From NCBI GenBank assembly GCA_026874595.1, contig CM049309.1, positions 74,386,426 to 74,450,425 on the forward strand: a stretch of DNA of 64,000 bases, in the 5' to 3' direction. The notes beneath the pieces are model-generated. The model ran no database searches. It was not told where the DNA came from and worked only from the letters and a program-made list of their open reading frames with translations. Position 1 is the stretch's first letter. Each line of letters begins with the position of its first letter. This stretch comes from Sipunculus nudus. Its lineage: Eukaryota; Annelida; Sipuncula; Golfingiida; Sipunculidae. Of the stretch, positions 38,470 to 51,468 are shown piece after piece. The position numbers were made by a program, and so were the translations under genes.

Positions 38470-41400
38470 TAATATGAAGAATCCTGGTTTAGCAAAAACA
38501 AATACAGGAATGAACATAACCTTCATGGAACAAGAACTATGTCACAAGAACTATGTCCTTGAAAAGGGATCAGAAGATTACCTCTATTATTTTCAAAATC
38601 CCATTTTCATTATATGTTAAGAATTTTTTGTATACGACTTTAAGCCAATTAAGCAGCTGAAAACTAGAAACATTGGATCATTTATATAAATGGTTTTCAG
38701 CTTTGACAGAGTTCTTTTCTTCAATAATGAGGATGTAGTGGAATTTTTAAACTTGAAATAGCCAGTGTTTTGCAGGCTTGTAGGGCATGTGTATAAAAGA
38801 TTCTCAAAGTCCACATGTTAATGCCTGCATATTTATTGAAATATTACTCTAATCATCATTAAACAAGTGATATGATGTTAAAATATCACTCTTAAAATCA
38901 TTACACTATTAAAAGTATACAGGAATATATTTATTTATGAATTTATAAATTCAGGGTGTGAAATTTGTATACAAACACTTGCGCAATGCCAAGTCAAGTT
39001 TAAGAACTAACTGCGTCAGCTGCTAGTGCTTTGTAGTCAATATAGTCGGAAAAACAATGAGACAGTTGGCAAGTTCAATTACTTTGTGTTTCCATGGGTG
39101 CAGACATATTGTCCGCGTCCTTGACATGTGAACTATTCTAGTTTAGGTAACTGGCAGAAGGTGGCATGTACGAGCCCAATATTTGTGTGACTGGTACCCT
39201 GCACCACTGCGGTCCTGCTTTGCCAGGCCAATCATGAGTTACAGTATTATAATTTGTAGTGGGAGGTACAGTCCATATTCCTGGCCATTCATAATTCCTG
39301 TTCTCACTGTCCTTGGCAAGTCTTCGTCAGCCTAATGTTGAAATCTGTATTCAGCTGAGGAATACAGTTTATGATGGCGGCATTCACATTCCTTGACGCA
39401 AGTTAATATCTGTTTGCACAAGTAATCTTTTCTGCTTACTTGTAGCAAGCGCAAGCTAAATTTTGTGGGAAATTCACACCCTGAAATTGAGTCCAAAAAA
39501 AGGACTGGCATATTTTGAAACATTATATGCCAAAGATTCACCAATAGTCAGGTCCAATGGACCCATATATTTAATGAGAAATTACTCTGATCATAAATTA
39601 GTTACAGGTACAGTCCTGCTATACACAATGTCTAGGATTACTGACTTGGTAGGCCCTGACAAAATAAGCATCAGGCCTGTGAGGCCTGCAGAATTTCAAT
39701 CCCTTGGATGTGGCCTATAGATCACTGTATACTCAAACTGACTTCTAAATAAAGGCCTGAAAAAAAATTTACATGGCAAATAAGTCACTTATCATCCTCA
39801 GCCTAAATACATGAAACCAGGCCTGGCTGTTAATAATTTCAAACCCTGCTGTGCTAGCTCCAATAATCCAGAGTTGATATATGAATGGTGGCATTTCCTG
39901 AGGAGATCTGCCTCAACTTATAGACATAAACATCTAGCAGCTTCTAGTTTAATATAGCTGCAGTATCATTTGTAATTGAGCACCAGAAGAAGAGAATAAA
40001 TTATTCCCAATAATGCAGTTATGCAATCAATCAAACATTTTGTTTCCAGCTTATTACAGTAACTGCATCAAGATGATAGAAATTTATTTATGTCTCTGGC
40101 TTCAAACCCTGATCCGGCTATAAATAATGGTTTTAACCAGCATTTGGGGTGAAACCAATGATGGTTTATGCAGAGTTTCTGTTCAATATTTCATTTGGAA
40201 AGGAGAACAAACATAAATAAAGCAATATGGTCTAGCAGATATATGGCAGTGCCACCAGTACCCCCCCCCCCCCCAAGGCCATTTAGTCTGTATTCAATGA
40301 AAGAGAATAGGAAAGTCAAAACAATACACCATTATACAATAGGGCTTTCTCGTTATGGGAAATCCATAATGCACATTTTGCAAGATCAACAGATAGTGCA
40401 CTTATATTTGGTTCATTAATGAATGGTACCACAGTCCTCAACATAAATTCTTCTTCATTACTACCAGACCAGGCCTGGAGACACCTGCCCTTGTTGTAAC
40501 TTGTAATAAACAGTAATGATAAGACCTGCCAACTTGATAACCTGAAAGAAGTCATCCTCCACATCTAATGCTACACCAGTCATAAGAACCTACTATGTTT
40601 TGACTAAATGTCCAATGATGCCACGCAAGTGATGGGGGACAGCTGTTTCACTGAATGAGGAAGCTGGCATGTCACCATACTGGGTCACATGCAGGGACTT
40701 GTGGTTCTCCAGTCTAAAAACAGAAGTAGGCTGTGATAATTAAGGCAGTAAAGATGTATTATTTTATAGTATAATACATACTGCAATACTTCACTCATGA
40801 TACCATACGATACATGATGCAACACATATCAGTGGTATAACAGTTCTGTTCAGATTAAAGAGGCTCCATCGAGGGCTTTGCACTCACAACACAAATATAA
40901 CCTAATGTCCTCTACTCATGAAACGTGAAAGATCCATGGGGACATCATATCTACCTGTCCTAATTGTATGAAAGTTTTAAACTGGCCGAATAATGCATGG
41001 TCAAAAATGCCTGAATTGTCTTACATGGCTTGTTGTTTTTCCCAAGCACATACTAAACCCAGTTTGAAAATGACGAAATAGCCATTCAAAATGGCCAAGT
41101 TTATGGTAAATGCTGATAATCCTGTCTTACACCTGGTTCTGTTTTTAGGATACAGTTGCAACAAATATGTCAGATACATGGTTTTCTAGCAGAGTTTAAT
41201 AAAATAACACACCTTTGTTAGGTATGGTTAATTCTCACTAAAAGTCGAGAATGATGAGTACAGCAAGAACACATCTGAAAAGACAAGACCTATGAATTGC
41301 TAAGGGTCTTAAAGTTTGTCTGGATCAGATGATGTATGAATTTCAATCAATTCTATACTGGACACTGCCTTTACATTCAATTCTGAATCTATTAACTACA

Positions 41401-43267
41401 TAATATATTCATAATTTTCATTAATAGAGTGTTCTTCTCAGATGATATTAAAAAAATGAGCATTATAATGAACTTAAGGTGAAGCATTACCTATGATTAT
41501 GAATGGTGAGGTCTCCCTAGGGAAAAAGGACTCACTCTGTGTTACAATGGCACATAATCATTTGGAAATTTTAAAATAATATGGTGATCAAGATTACCTA
41601 AAAAATTTAATGGACTGTTCTTTGGGCATTGCCGTAACCCTCAACTAAAAATTTCATCAAATATGTTGATAACTTTTGGAGTAAAGTTGTTAGCAAACCA
41701 ACCAACCAACAACCATGAACAAAGGGGAACACATAGTTACCTTTATGGTGGAGGTATAATACTTTAATTATTTCTGTCCTAACTTCATCCCATGATCATT
41801 TATGTGGAATCAAAGTGAATGATGACCAGCAATACTGCGCTCCACTCAGCTTTTCAACATATGCTATACTTCCTCAAGACTCCTCTTTTATTAAAATAAA
41901 TTAAAGTTTCCTATATTAACATGTTATCTGCATTACATGTTCACAGTTAGCATAAAACTTCAGAGTTGAGATGAGATACAATGCCTGAATTTCCTGTATT
42001 ATCAACCATCAGCATCCATGAAAAAAAAAATATTTGTGTTTAAGTCTGCAATATTTTACTGATTATTGTTTCATATAAATACCAATAAAAAAACATAACT
42101 GACTGGCAAAACAGACCTGATAACTGATATGAAAAAAAGGCTCCAAACTGCCAGCCCTAATAGTTTTAATGTAACATCCCTGATCACGCTGACCCCCTGG
42201 TAAAACACACTGTGATGATTCCAAATGCCCTGGCTGTGAACAAATATGCAGTGTGCTATGCAGACCTTCTACAGTGTGTGTAATCATACTGATAATGATA
42301 TATAAATGCCTAACATAAAATTGCCACCTTAGCTTAAACGTGTATGACCAGGCTGCCTAGTATGAATAAAACTCAATCTGTTTCTCTTAGTTTTTCAAAA
42401 AGTGACTGAGATAAGCCCTGCAGCTCCCGATCTGCAGATTTCTCTGCTGCACCAGCCTTTGACAAAGAAACAAAACACATGTATACACAGTAGAAACAAA
42501 TCACATAATATTAGGATAATATATTCTATCTTTCACCACATCTTTTATTTTTGGTCTATATATTGCACCATCTGAACAAACAAGCTAGTCACTGTTAAAG
42601 GGACATAATCAGGAGCAATATTTTGCCTACTCTTTCACACTAACAGTTCAGTTTTGCTTTACACAAAAGTTTACCAGGAAAAACATATCAGCATATATAT
42701 CAACATATATTTCATTTTTGGGCCAAGTCAGTCAGGGAATCTCTAGATTGACACGTGTTGTAGCATGACGATGCATGCGCTGTGTTTATGTTTACACCTG
42801 TGGTCGTGCCCGGTCCATTGTTTTAAACACTCGTTTACCCGAGTAAGCAAATGTTTCAGGGCAATAGTCTGGCAGGTACCAATTCATTTTGAAGGGACGA
42901 GGCTATTTTTTGTATTAATTCAACATGCTTTATATGTGATTTGGCCCCTTTAAAATGGTGAAAAGCCATGAAAGACATTTCTGTTTATTAGTGTTTAAGG
43001 ACCCTGGCCTTCACACTTTCTACAGTAATCATAAAGCCACATTCAATATGTAATACTAATGGTACACTGTGCCATTCTTATCAGTCACTCAGGATCAGCT
43101 ATGAGCATGTTTTACAGCTCTTCTGTGCTTATAGGAACAAGAGACAAATTCACAATTTCCCTGCACATGGCTGAATCTTCCAATAAAATTATCTATATTT
43201 ATATTTCTTCAATTATGACATGAATCCAAATAATTCATAACAATTAAGATTGATATAACCCTAGACA
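38470..43267. other. AT-rich intronic DNA with one decayed repeat
   Basis: About 41540-41757 reads like a decayed dispersed repeat (ATAACTTTTGGAGTAAAG, AACCAACCAACCAAC, TTATGGTGGAGGTAT). A 14-C run is at 40261-40274. Nothing else recognised. Confidence 0.4.
40261..40274 (+). repeat. Poly(C) run, 14 C
   Basis: Uninterrupted C tract. Confidence 0.9.
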
Positions 43268-45887
43268 AGACATTTCTTGGCACCGCAGATGCCAGAGTAT
43301 CCCCAGACATAGTAGGCCCCCACCCCCTTTATAAATAGACCCCCATTTTTAGCAGCATATACTGACACTTGGCATATTCATTGTTTCTTCCATCTAACAA
43401 TCCACAATCTTGTTAAAGATGTTGGTCCTGTGACCTTGATCTTTTTAAAGATGTGTCCTGTGACTTTGACCTGTGACCTCATGACCCCAAAATCAAATCT
43501 GGTCTTGCTTTTCCAATGGGACATATGCAAGTTAAGTTTGAAATCTATACATCAATAAAGCAGGAATTATCACCCAGAAACTAATTTTTGGACTGATGGC
43601 TCCTGTGACCTTCACCTTTGACCTTGTGACCTCAAAATTGATAGTGTTCTTCCTTTCTTGGCAGGAGAACTATATGTGCAAGATGAAAGATCTGAGATGA
43701 AATGTTTGGATGAAAATGCATCCACATCTTTTTAAAGATGTGTCCTGTGACCTTGACCTTTGACCTCATCACCCCAAAATCAATTTGGGTCTTGCTTTTC
43801 CAATGGGACATATACAAGTCAAGTTTGAAATCCATACATCAATAAAAGCAGGAATTATCATCCAGAAACTAATTTTTGGACAGATGGCTCCTGTGACCTT
43901 CACCTTTGACCTTGTGACCTCAAAATTGATAGGGGTCTTCCACTCTTGGCAGGTGAACTATATATGCAAGAGGAAAGATCTGAGATGAATTGTTTGGCTG
44001 AAAATGCATCCACAATCTTTTTAAAGAGGTTTCCTGTGACCTTGACCTTTGACCTCATGACCCCAAAATCAATTCAGGTCTTGCTTTTCCAATGGGTCAA
44101 ATTCAAGTCAAGTTTGAAATCCATACATCAATAAAAGAAGGAATTATCATCCAGAAACTAATTTTTGGACAGATTGCTCCTGTGACCTTCACCTTTGACC
44201 TTGTGACCTCAAAATTGATAGGGTTCTTCATCTCTTGGCAGGTGAACTATATGTGCAAGATGAAAGATCTGAGATGAAATGTTTGGATGAAAATGCATCC
44301 ACATCTTTTTAAAGATGTGTCCTGTGACCTTGACCTTTGACCTCATAACCTCAATATCAATTTGGGTCTTGCTTTTCCAATTGGACATATACAAGTCAAG
44401 TTTGAAATCTATACATCAGTAAAAGCAGGAATTATCATCCAGAAACTAAATTTTGGACTGATGGCTCCTGTGACCTTCACCTTTGACCTTGTGACCTCAC
44501 AATTGATAGGGGTCTTCCACTCTTGGCAGGTGAACTATATGTGCAAGATGAAAGATCTGTGATGAATTGTTTGGCTGAAAATGCATTCACAATCTTTTTA
44601 AAAAGGTTTCCTGTGACCTTGACCTTTGACCTCATGACCCCAAAATCAATTCAGGTCTTGCTTTTCCAATGGGTCAAATACAAGTCGAGTTTGAAATCCA
44701 TACATCAATAAAAGAAGGAATTATCATCCAGAAACTAATTTTTGGACAGATGGCTCCTGTGACCTTCACCTTTGACATTGTGACCTCAGAATTGATAGGG
44801 TTCTTCCTCTCTTGGCAGGTGAACTATATGTGCAAGATGAAAGATCTGAGATGAAATGTTTGGCTGAAAATGCATCCACATCTTTTTAAAGGTGTGTCCT
44901 GTGACCTTGACCTTTGACCTCATAACCTCAAAGTCAATTTGGGTCTTGCTTTTCCAATGGGACATATACAAGTCAAGTTTGAAATCAATACATCAATAAA
45001 AGCAGGAATTATCATCCAGAAACTAATTTTTGGACAGATAGCTCCTGTGGCCTTGACCTTTGACCTTGTGACCCCAAAATTTATATGGATCATCCACTAC
45101 TGGCAAGTGAGCTATATATTCAAGATGGAAGACCTAAGATGAAAGTTTGGCTTAAAATGCATCCTCAGTATCTTTTAAAATGCCAGTCCAGTGACCTTGA
45201 CCTTTGACCTCATGACCCTAGAACCTATAGGGTTCTTACTTTAGTGGTGGGCCATACATTAGTCATGTTTGAAATCCATATGGCTATCAACATTGGAGAT
45301 ATCATAAGAGGTGTGTGATTTTCACAATATATGGCAATATTCAAGGTCAAGGCCACTATCATAGGAAAGGTCATGACCCCAATTGAAATAAACATCATCC
45401 CATAACCCATACCTATGTATATGCATAATATAAAAGAAATCTGTCCATTAGTTTTTGACTTATAATGCTCACAGTACTGTAAGGTGGCAATTTTGGGGGT
45501 ATTAAACGGCACAAAAACAAGTAAAGAATAATAGGTGGCGCCACCAGTTTCTGGAACATGACAACCCTATCCATGATCTTCCATCAACTTGATTTTGGGA
45601 TAAATCCATGCAAGATTTCTTGAGATATTAAAGAATTTGTGTGATTTTCCCCAAAATTGGACCTATTCAAGGTCAAGGACACTCTCCTAGTGAGGGTCAT
45701 GACCTCATTTTAAATAGGCATCGTCCTCTCACCCATATCTATACATATACCAAGTTTGGTAAAGTTCCGTGAAATATTTTTTGGGTTATCGCACCAACAA
45801 GATTTATATGCGGCGGCGGCAGCGGCAGCGGCGGCGGCGGGACCGGTATGAAAACATAGTATCCCCCGACTTTGTCTGGGGATACAA
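43268..45887 (+). mobile_element. HINE-like non-autonomous element, copy C (longest, expanded core)
   Basis: The start AGACATTTCTTGG matches copy A, then comes the GGCACC-GCA-GATGCC hairpin with one mismatch and GTATCCCCAGAC. The core is expanded to about five 288-bp units in an alternating two-type pattern (see the array entry). The tail has GGTGGCGCCACC (45534-45545), a long GGC/AGC run (about 45811-45840) and the 3' hairpin ending GTCTGGGGATAC at about 45885. Many 60-67 codon ORFs here are the same repeat translated in one or two frames and are not genes. Confidence 0.7.
43461..45180 (+). repeat. 288-bp tandem array with a 577-bp higher-order period
   Basis: TGACCTTTGACCT recurs at 43754, 44043, 44331, 44620 and 44908, with steps of 288-289 bp. 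Units alternate. Type 1 has AATTTGGGTCTTGC, GGGACATATAC and AAAGCAGGAATT. Type 2 has AATTCAGGTCTTGC, GGGTCAAAT and AAAGAAGGAATT, plus AAGAGGTTTCC or AAAAGGTTTCC. The order is 1-2-1-2-1, so the homogenising unit is a dimer. Confidence 0.85.
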
Positions 45888-48099
45888 ATATATATGTCCA
45901 GACCTGTTCATCCATTTAATACTCCCATTATTATCTATTACTGTACTTGGCTATATATAGATAAATTTTATCAGTTCTAAGTTACATGTGGCCCACACAA
46001 GCATGTGCACTCTTCCCATGAAGCAGATATCTGCTAAAAGTAGATAACAGCCATGCTGTAAGATAGATGTCACTGCTGGATACAGATACAGTATCACAAG
46101 ACATTTAAGCCAGGGTTGGAAATTAAGGACTGCTCCACTGCCTGGGGCAGTTGCAGCTTCATATCTGCCCTCCCAACTGGGCAGATTGAAGGGTCAAATC
46201 ATCCTTCAACATCAAGAAGTGGTTATTCATGCATTTGATAACCAGCTCCTTCTACATGCACTTTTCCATATTCTCACATGGTATACTGATACAGAAACTA
46301 GAAAAATCCAGACAATGGGCATATTCAGGTCTTGTTCAATGCATACATGAATAGCTATCCAACATGAGGCTTGGACTATGTACATGCTGAATTAAAAGAA
46401 ATATCAATCAATTCAATTTAATTGCTCCTATGTTGTTCAGTAACAATGAAGAGTAGACAAATGATATAATAGCAGATGAGTGTAGGTGGCACCACCTGTC
46501 TTTCACACAAAGAGAAAGCTGTCCAAGATCTTTGGTCATTCTGACTTTCAAAACAATCCAAAGGTCCATTTTTTTCAGAAATTAAAAATTTTTTGGTGAT
46601 ATTCACTCAAAATGACCCTAAAAATGGTCAAGGTCATTCAGGGGGAAGACCATGGCGGAATTATAGAGAGGTTTCATCCTCTCACCTATTACATCTTTAA
46701 CTAGTAATCTCCACATACAGAGATGCAGTGCTTCATCTTCCTGTTCTGTAAAGTTACAGACTAGCAAGAGCCTGCAGTCCCAAAGTTTCATGGGCAAAAA
46801 GCAGATGTCAATTAAATAAAGGAAACCAGGCTTTGAAATTCTGAACACATAATGTATAAGTTCCCATAAATTTTCAAAATCTGTTCAAGTTCTTAAAAGA
46901 AAAAAAAAAACATGTACATCAGCCCCAGGTACACCTGACAACACAGCTGACATAGCACAGCAGAGATCATACCAGTTTCCATGGGGAACAGTTATCAAAA
47001 CCCACATCTAGACAAGATAAATTGATCACCTTTAAAATAACTCGATGGTGCCTTTGTAAAGAAGGCATACAAAACAATTGCAGCTCTTCATTTTATATAT
47101 CCTTTGATATTGTATATGTATATATACCCTATTAATTAGTTCACTATACCTAGAATATATTTTCTTGCTAACCACATCAAATTCAGTATCTGTTTACCCT
47201 CTTTGTTTACACAGTGATCCCGTATGAATCTGATACTTTAGAAATACTGCCACTGACGGACCCTCACAAATAATAAACTTAATGTAACAGTACAGGCAGT
47301 GGAAGTACTACTTTACAAGAAAAACTCCAGAATATTCATATTATAAATATATCTCTATCTTATATCAAAATGTCCATTAAAGACCCTGCAAATGCCATTT
47401 TGCACTCATGAATAAATTTTATTTTTAAATCTTGCCAAAGAACAGTCATATCACCCACAAAGAGTATGCAAAAAGTACAAATGAATGGTAAAATTGACAG
47501 ATTTTCTTGAAATGTTATTGTATATGTGATGTCTTTAAACTGTTTCAGCAATGACATACACAAAGACTTTAGGAGTGATAGCTCGTGATTCCTCTGCATC
47601 AAATTATATTTCAGTAATTTCATTATTTGTTGCTAAACACTCACTTTTAAACAGAGAGATCACAGTAAAGCTTTACTATATGAAATACTTTTTGTGAAAT
47701 GTTAAGCTGGTAACTAAGCATTTCTATCTTACAAAATTCTAAACATAAGCTGCTGAAGTCTAAAATATGTTAAATGACCTTAAACATGATGGATTCAAAA
47801 CTAAATAGAAGACCTGTAATTTTCCTGGTGGGCTGTTAAGTCCATTTATAATATGACAACTGTCTTGCTAGTCAGTAGCTTTTAAAACAAATTATATACC
47901 CTGTACAATGCATGCAGGTGGTTTGTTTCAATTTAACTGAATATTGAGTCAGATCAGTCCAGGTGTAACAGACTAACAGGTGTGGAAACTCTATTGATAA
48001 CTGCTGATCAAACAAAGCTGACACTTCTGCTACAAATATGTTACCTTGATCATGGCAAACAAATATTTAAAATGTTCATATAAAAATATGTAAAACAGT
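45888..48099. other. AT-rich intronic DNA with two repeat fragments
   Basis: CAGGGTTGGAAATTAA at about 46115 resembles the left end of the hAT-like MITE at 62501, with no matching right end seen. About 46480-46650 carries GTAGGTGGCACCACCTG and CTGTCCAAGATCTTTGGTCA, a fragment of the HINE-like tail. Nothing else recognised. Confidence 0.4.
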
Positions 48100-49450
48100 A
48101 TTTATTTGAATGATGAAAAAAAAATAATACGGGACATCGGTACGCCAATTATGTCAGTCACCTTGCGCAAATACCTTTGACAGCTGAGCCGATTAATGAC
48201 ATGGAATGGCATAGACAATAATTGTCTTTTTTTGTCTTTCATTGTGCTTGATATTACATGCAAAAGTTTTAAAAAAAAAAACTGAAATACTGGCCCTCAG
48301 ACTCCACATATTATATTTACTTCAGTGCCTATACAAACCAAATCCGGGGTTTTGTTTTAAAATCGTTAGGAAATTTGTCATATTTATATCCCGCGGAAAC
48401 ACGGTCCCTTTCTTGAACTTTGTTGACCCGTTATAATACATTCATTTCTGGACGTAGTCCAATAATACAAGCTTGACAAATATTGTCACCTGAGGAAAGG
48501 CCGCTTCATATTTATAATTATAATGCGCTACTGGTTGTCTTGTAATTGAAGTGCCATGAGCGAGTCTCCGTGTATGTCAGTGTGCAAGCCAGCTGACAGC
48601 GTCCGCATTCACTGACATCGTGAACATTTTACGCAGTAAATACGGCACCATATGAAAAAATCATCCTTGTTTCAACATGCCTGTTACGTGCTACTGGATG
48701 GCACTTGGTTAGGCAAGTTCCCAGCATCCCTTGCGCGAGCACTGTATACACACAGATTAACCCAGGGCACTTGGATCTTGAGTACACGGGTAAGCCCTGC
48801 ACGCTGTCAGCGGCATCGACAATTATATCACTGTGTACATGTTTCAAGTGAATTGCCAAGATATTTTTTGGCAAAAAATACATTAAAACTTATATATTAT
48901 CAGGATTGGGAATTCCGTTTTGGTCCGTCAATTCCGCCTGCAGTCGCGTAAATTCATTGGCTCTACTGTCAGAAGGGCTTTCATATATTGATTCAGTTAA
49001 AATCCCTGTGTCAATGCGGCAAGGGCAAACCTTTACTTACCAATTATTTACCTATGTGCATATGGAAATCTGATGTATAAACGATAAATTCAAACAAAAA
49101 CAAAGCATTGTAATGTTCTTTACTTAGTGTATATTACCACCATACGGACATGATCACTGATATTTACGGCATCAAGTTCGGCCGACATAATAATTCAAAT
49201 TGCCGTAAATTTTCCTTGGCGGCCCTGAGGACGCTGAGAAACTTGTACCAGTGTATAAGACGGCCGCCCTTCTTTGCCAATATTTTAGGACAACATTTAT
49301 CGTCCTGTACATGAGCAAATACGGTAAGTAATATATATTGCATAATACATCCACATACGTACCTGAATTCAGGTTACCCGATCAGCATGGCCACCTGCAG
49401 GGTCTGCCTTCACGGACACCGTCATTCAGTGTTATCTATGATACACTTGA
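48100..49450. other. CpG-richer unique patch with candidate splice donors on both strands
   Basis: This non-repetitive stretch has more CG dinucleotides than its surroundings. Strong donors point left (minus GTAAGT at 49040-49035 and CAG|GTACGT at 49362-49357) and right (plus GTAAGC at 48790 and GTAAGT at 49324). It could hold an untranslated first exon of the minus-strand gene or a non-coding transcript. No coding exon is supported. Confidence 0.25.
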
Positions 49451-49637
49451 CCACTGATTCTGTTATGTGTAACTATTTTTATTATTATATTAGATGATAA
49501 AGCTTAACGGAGATTGAATAAAAACTGGTGGTAATTTTTAAGCTTGGCAGGGAGAAATGAAAGCATTATGTTTCCTGTGTTATATTGGCTAGGGAGAAAA
49601 GTGAGGTTAGGATGGCTCATCCTTTAGTTTCATAAAG

Positions 49638-49700
49638 TGATCTCCCGAATCCGGTAGGGGGGGCGCTTATTACGGGAGGGGCGCTTATTACGTAGAATAT
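49638..49700 (+). repeat. Direct repeat of GGGGCGCTTATTACG
   Basis: GGGGCGCTTATTACG and AGGGGCGCTTATTACG lie side by side next to CCGGTAGGGGG and TAGAATATGGTAT. It looks like the end of a dispersed repeat, but no partner end was found. Confidence 0.5.
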
Positions 49701-50700
49701 GGTATCTCCTAGGCTGGCCTAAAACATGGAACAGAACACAAAACACGTAATAGGGGCTCAAGAATTACCAGAATGGACTTGCAGACACCTGGAGTAAATG
49801 CATATATAACGGAGGAAGTTTTAATGGAACATGAGCTTCCCCAATATAAGTGCCCCACCCCCTCCCCCCCCCCCCCAACAAAATATAGCTGCGTTTATAT
49901 AAGCATGAGGGTGAGAGCGATAAAAATCGCTTTTTGTAATAATATTACTAGAGCGTTCCCATATGTGCATAAGGGAGCGCGAGCGATTAGCAGGCATTGA
50001 TTCAGAAAGCTGTCGCGCAGCATTCGTGTGGGAATTCCTTTAAATGACGTAACAAAAGGAGGGCATTCCTGTGTTTACAGCACATACCTAAAGAAAACAT
50101 ATATTCTTTATTTTCAGATAAATACAGATTCAAATATGCCTTTAATTATAGAATACTCTCTTTGGTAAGATATACAAAATTCATCAAATAGAACCTAAAT
50201 TTCTATAATATAACTGTGCAGAAAAGACTAGAAATCCTTGTTGCATCGCATATATGGAAGCACACCCTGAGAACGTCTTGCGACTCTATGTGTAACCCAT
50301 AAATGTAGCCCACAACTTTATGTTGCTCAACACAATTCAGCTACACCACAGCCCCTGACATGTATTACTCTTAATAGTCTTATTAAATAATAACAAAGCG
50401 GTAGGTGGAATATACATTATATTAGATTAGACATGTATGTGATGATTAGATGGTTATGATCGTAGAGCCATTACTGCAAAAGCATCATATTCATGATTAT
50501 TGTATGCTTTGGAAAATTCCCTTTTTTTATTATTTATATTAAGTACTATTTTGGCAGATCTATAGAAACTGGGCTTCAGCCTACTGCTGGTACCTCATGC
50601 ACAATGGGTGTCACATAATAAATTGTTTCCTGACAAAGGCTGATTCATATTATTTTCCTGAGAATTCCCGTATTAAATTTGCTCATGACTGGAGTCTATT
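49701..50700. other. No gene; one C-rich run
   Basis: A C-rich tract at about 49855-49876 and otherwise ordinary AT-rich sequence. Confidence 0.4.
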
Positions 50701-50720
50701 ATATTAGAGGAGGGGGGGTC

Positions 50721-50778
50721 CGGGGAACCTGGGTTCCCCGCCTGAAGAGGGGTGTGGGGGTGGAGCCCCCACCTTCAG
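50721..50778. repeat. Two adjacent GC-rich hairpins
   Basis: The first is CGGGGAACC-TG-GGTTCCCCG (50721-50740), a perfect 9-bp stem. The second is GTGGGGG-TGGAG-CCCCCAC (50754-50772), nested in an outer CTGAA/TTCAG pair (50742-50778). They stand out in AT-rich surroundings and may mark the end of a transposable element. Confidence 0.75.
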
Positions 50779-50889
50779 CTTAATTCTCCTGTTCAAATAG
50801 CAGATGGTTCCCCATTTTTGCGACAGATGGCACTTCAACTGCAGATGTTAATGAACAAATATCACCTCTGCTGTTATTGTCTTCACGGC

Positions 50890-50955
50890 TCACTTAGTAG
50901 CGTGGAGGGCCCGTAGTCTATGAATTGTAGGTTCAATTCCCGATTCAGGCGACTT
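50890..50955 (+). other. tRNA-like Pol III box B candidate (possible SINE head)
   Basis: AGGTTCAATTCCCGA resembles a tRNA T-arm/box B. About 30 nt upstream, TAGTAGCGTGGAGG resembles a weak box A. I could not fold a proper acceptor stem, so it is not called a tRNA. Confidence 0.2.
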
Positions 50956-51468
50956 CTGATGTTAAGTAGTTGTTTATGTTAGAATAGTTGATATGAGTGT
51001 AGGGACATCTACAGAAGTAGGAGTAAAAATAGGGAATGAGAAGAAAAAGTTTTATTTATATTTTCATGTTCCTCAATAGAAGCGTAGCCTGCGTTATAAA
51101 ATGCCATTAGTGGCTCCACTATTTTTTTTTTTTACACATTGACCATGCCCACGGTGTCCAAACAGTAATACTAATAATATATATAGTTTAGGTATGGTGC
51201 TGCCGGTCACATACATAGTTCTAACGTCGGAGCTAAAGATGTTTAAGTTTATAGAGATCTTCATCATTTATCATGTATGGGTGTCATGACATTCGAACTT
51301 GTCAAAAACTTCCTTCGTCCCTTCGCAGTGTCATGAACTGTCACGCCTTCTTTCGTTCACAGAGAACAACAGACAATAACGTTAAATTTCGCTGACTCAC
51401 CCTTCTACTGTTGCTCCCTATGCGCTGGGAATTCTTTCCAGTCCCTCTTATTGTATGAGTGGACTTAC

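Noticed and set aside
43632-45142. Series of similar 61-67 codon ORFs on both strands (..HIQVKFEIHTSIKAGIIIQKL..)
   Set aside because: They are the 288-bp repeat translated; they recur with the repeat period, overlap on both strands and appear in all HINE-like copies.
48652-48951. 99-codon plus ORF and 84-codon antisense ORF in the CpG-richer patch
   Set aside because: The plus frame runs through a strong donor at 48790, the two frames overlap, and neither has recognisable features; kept only as a possible non-coding exon region.
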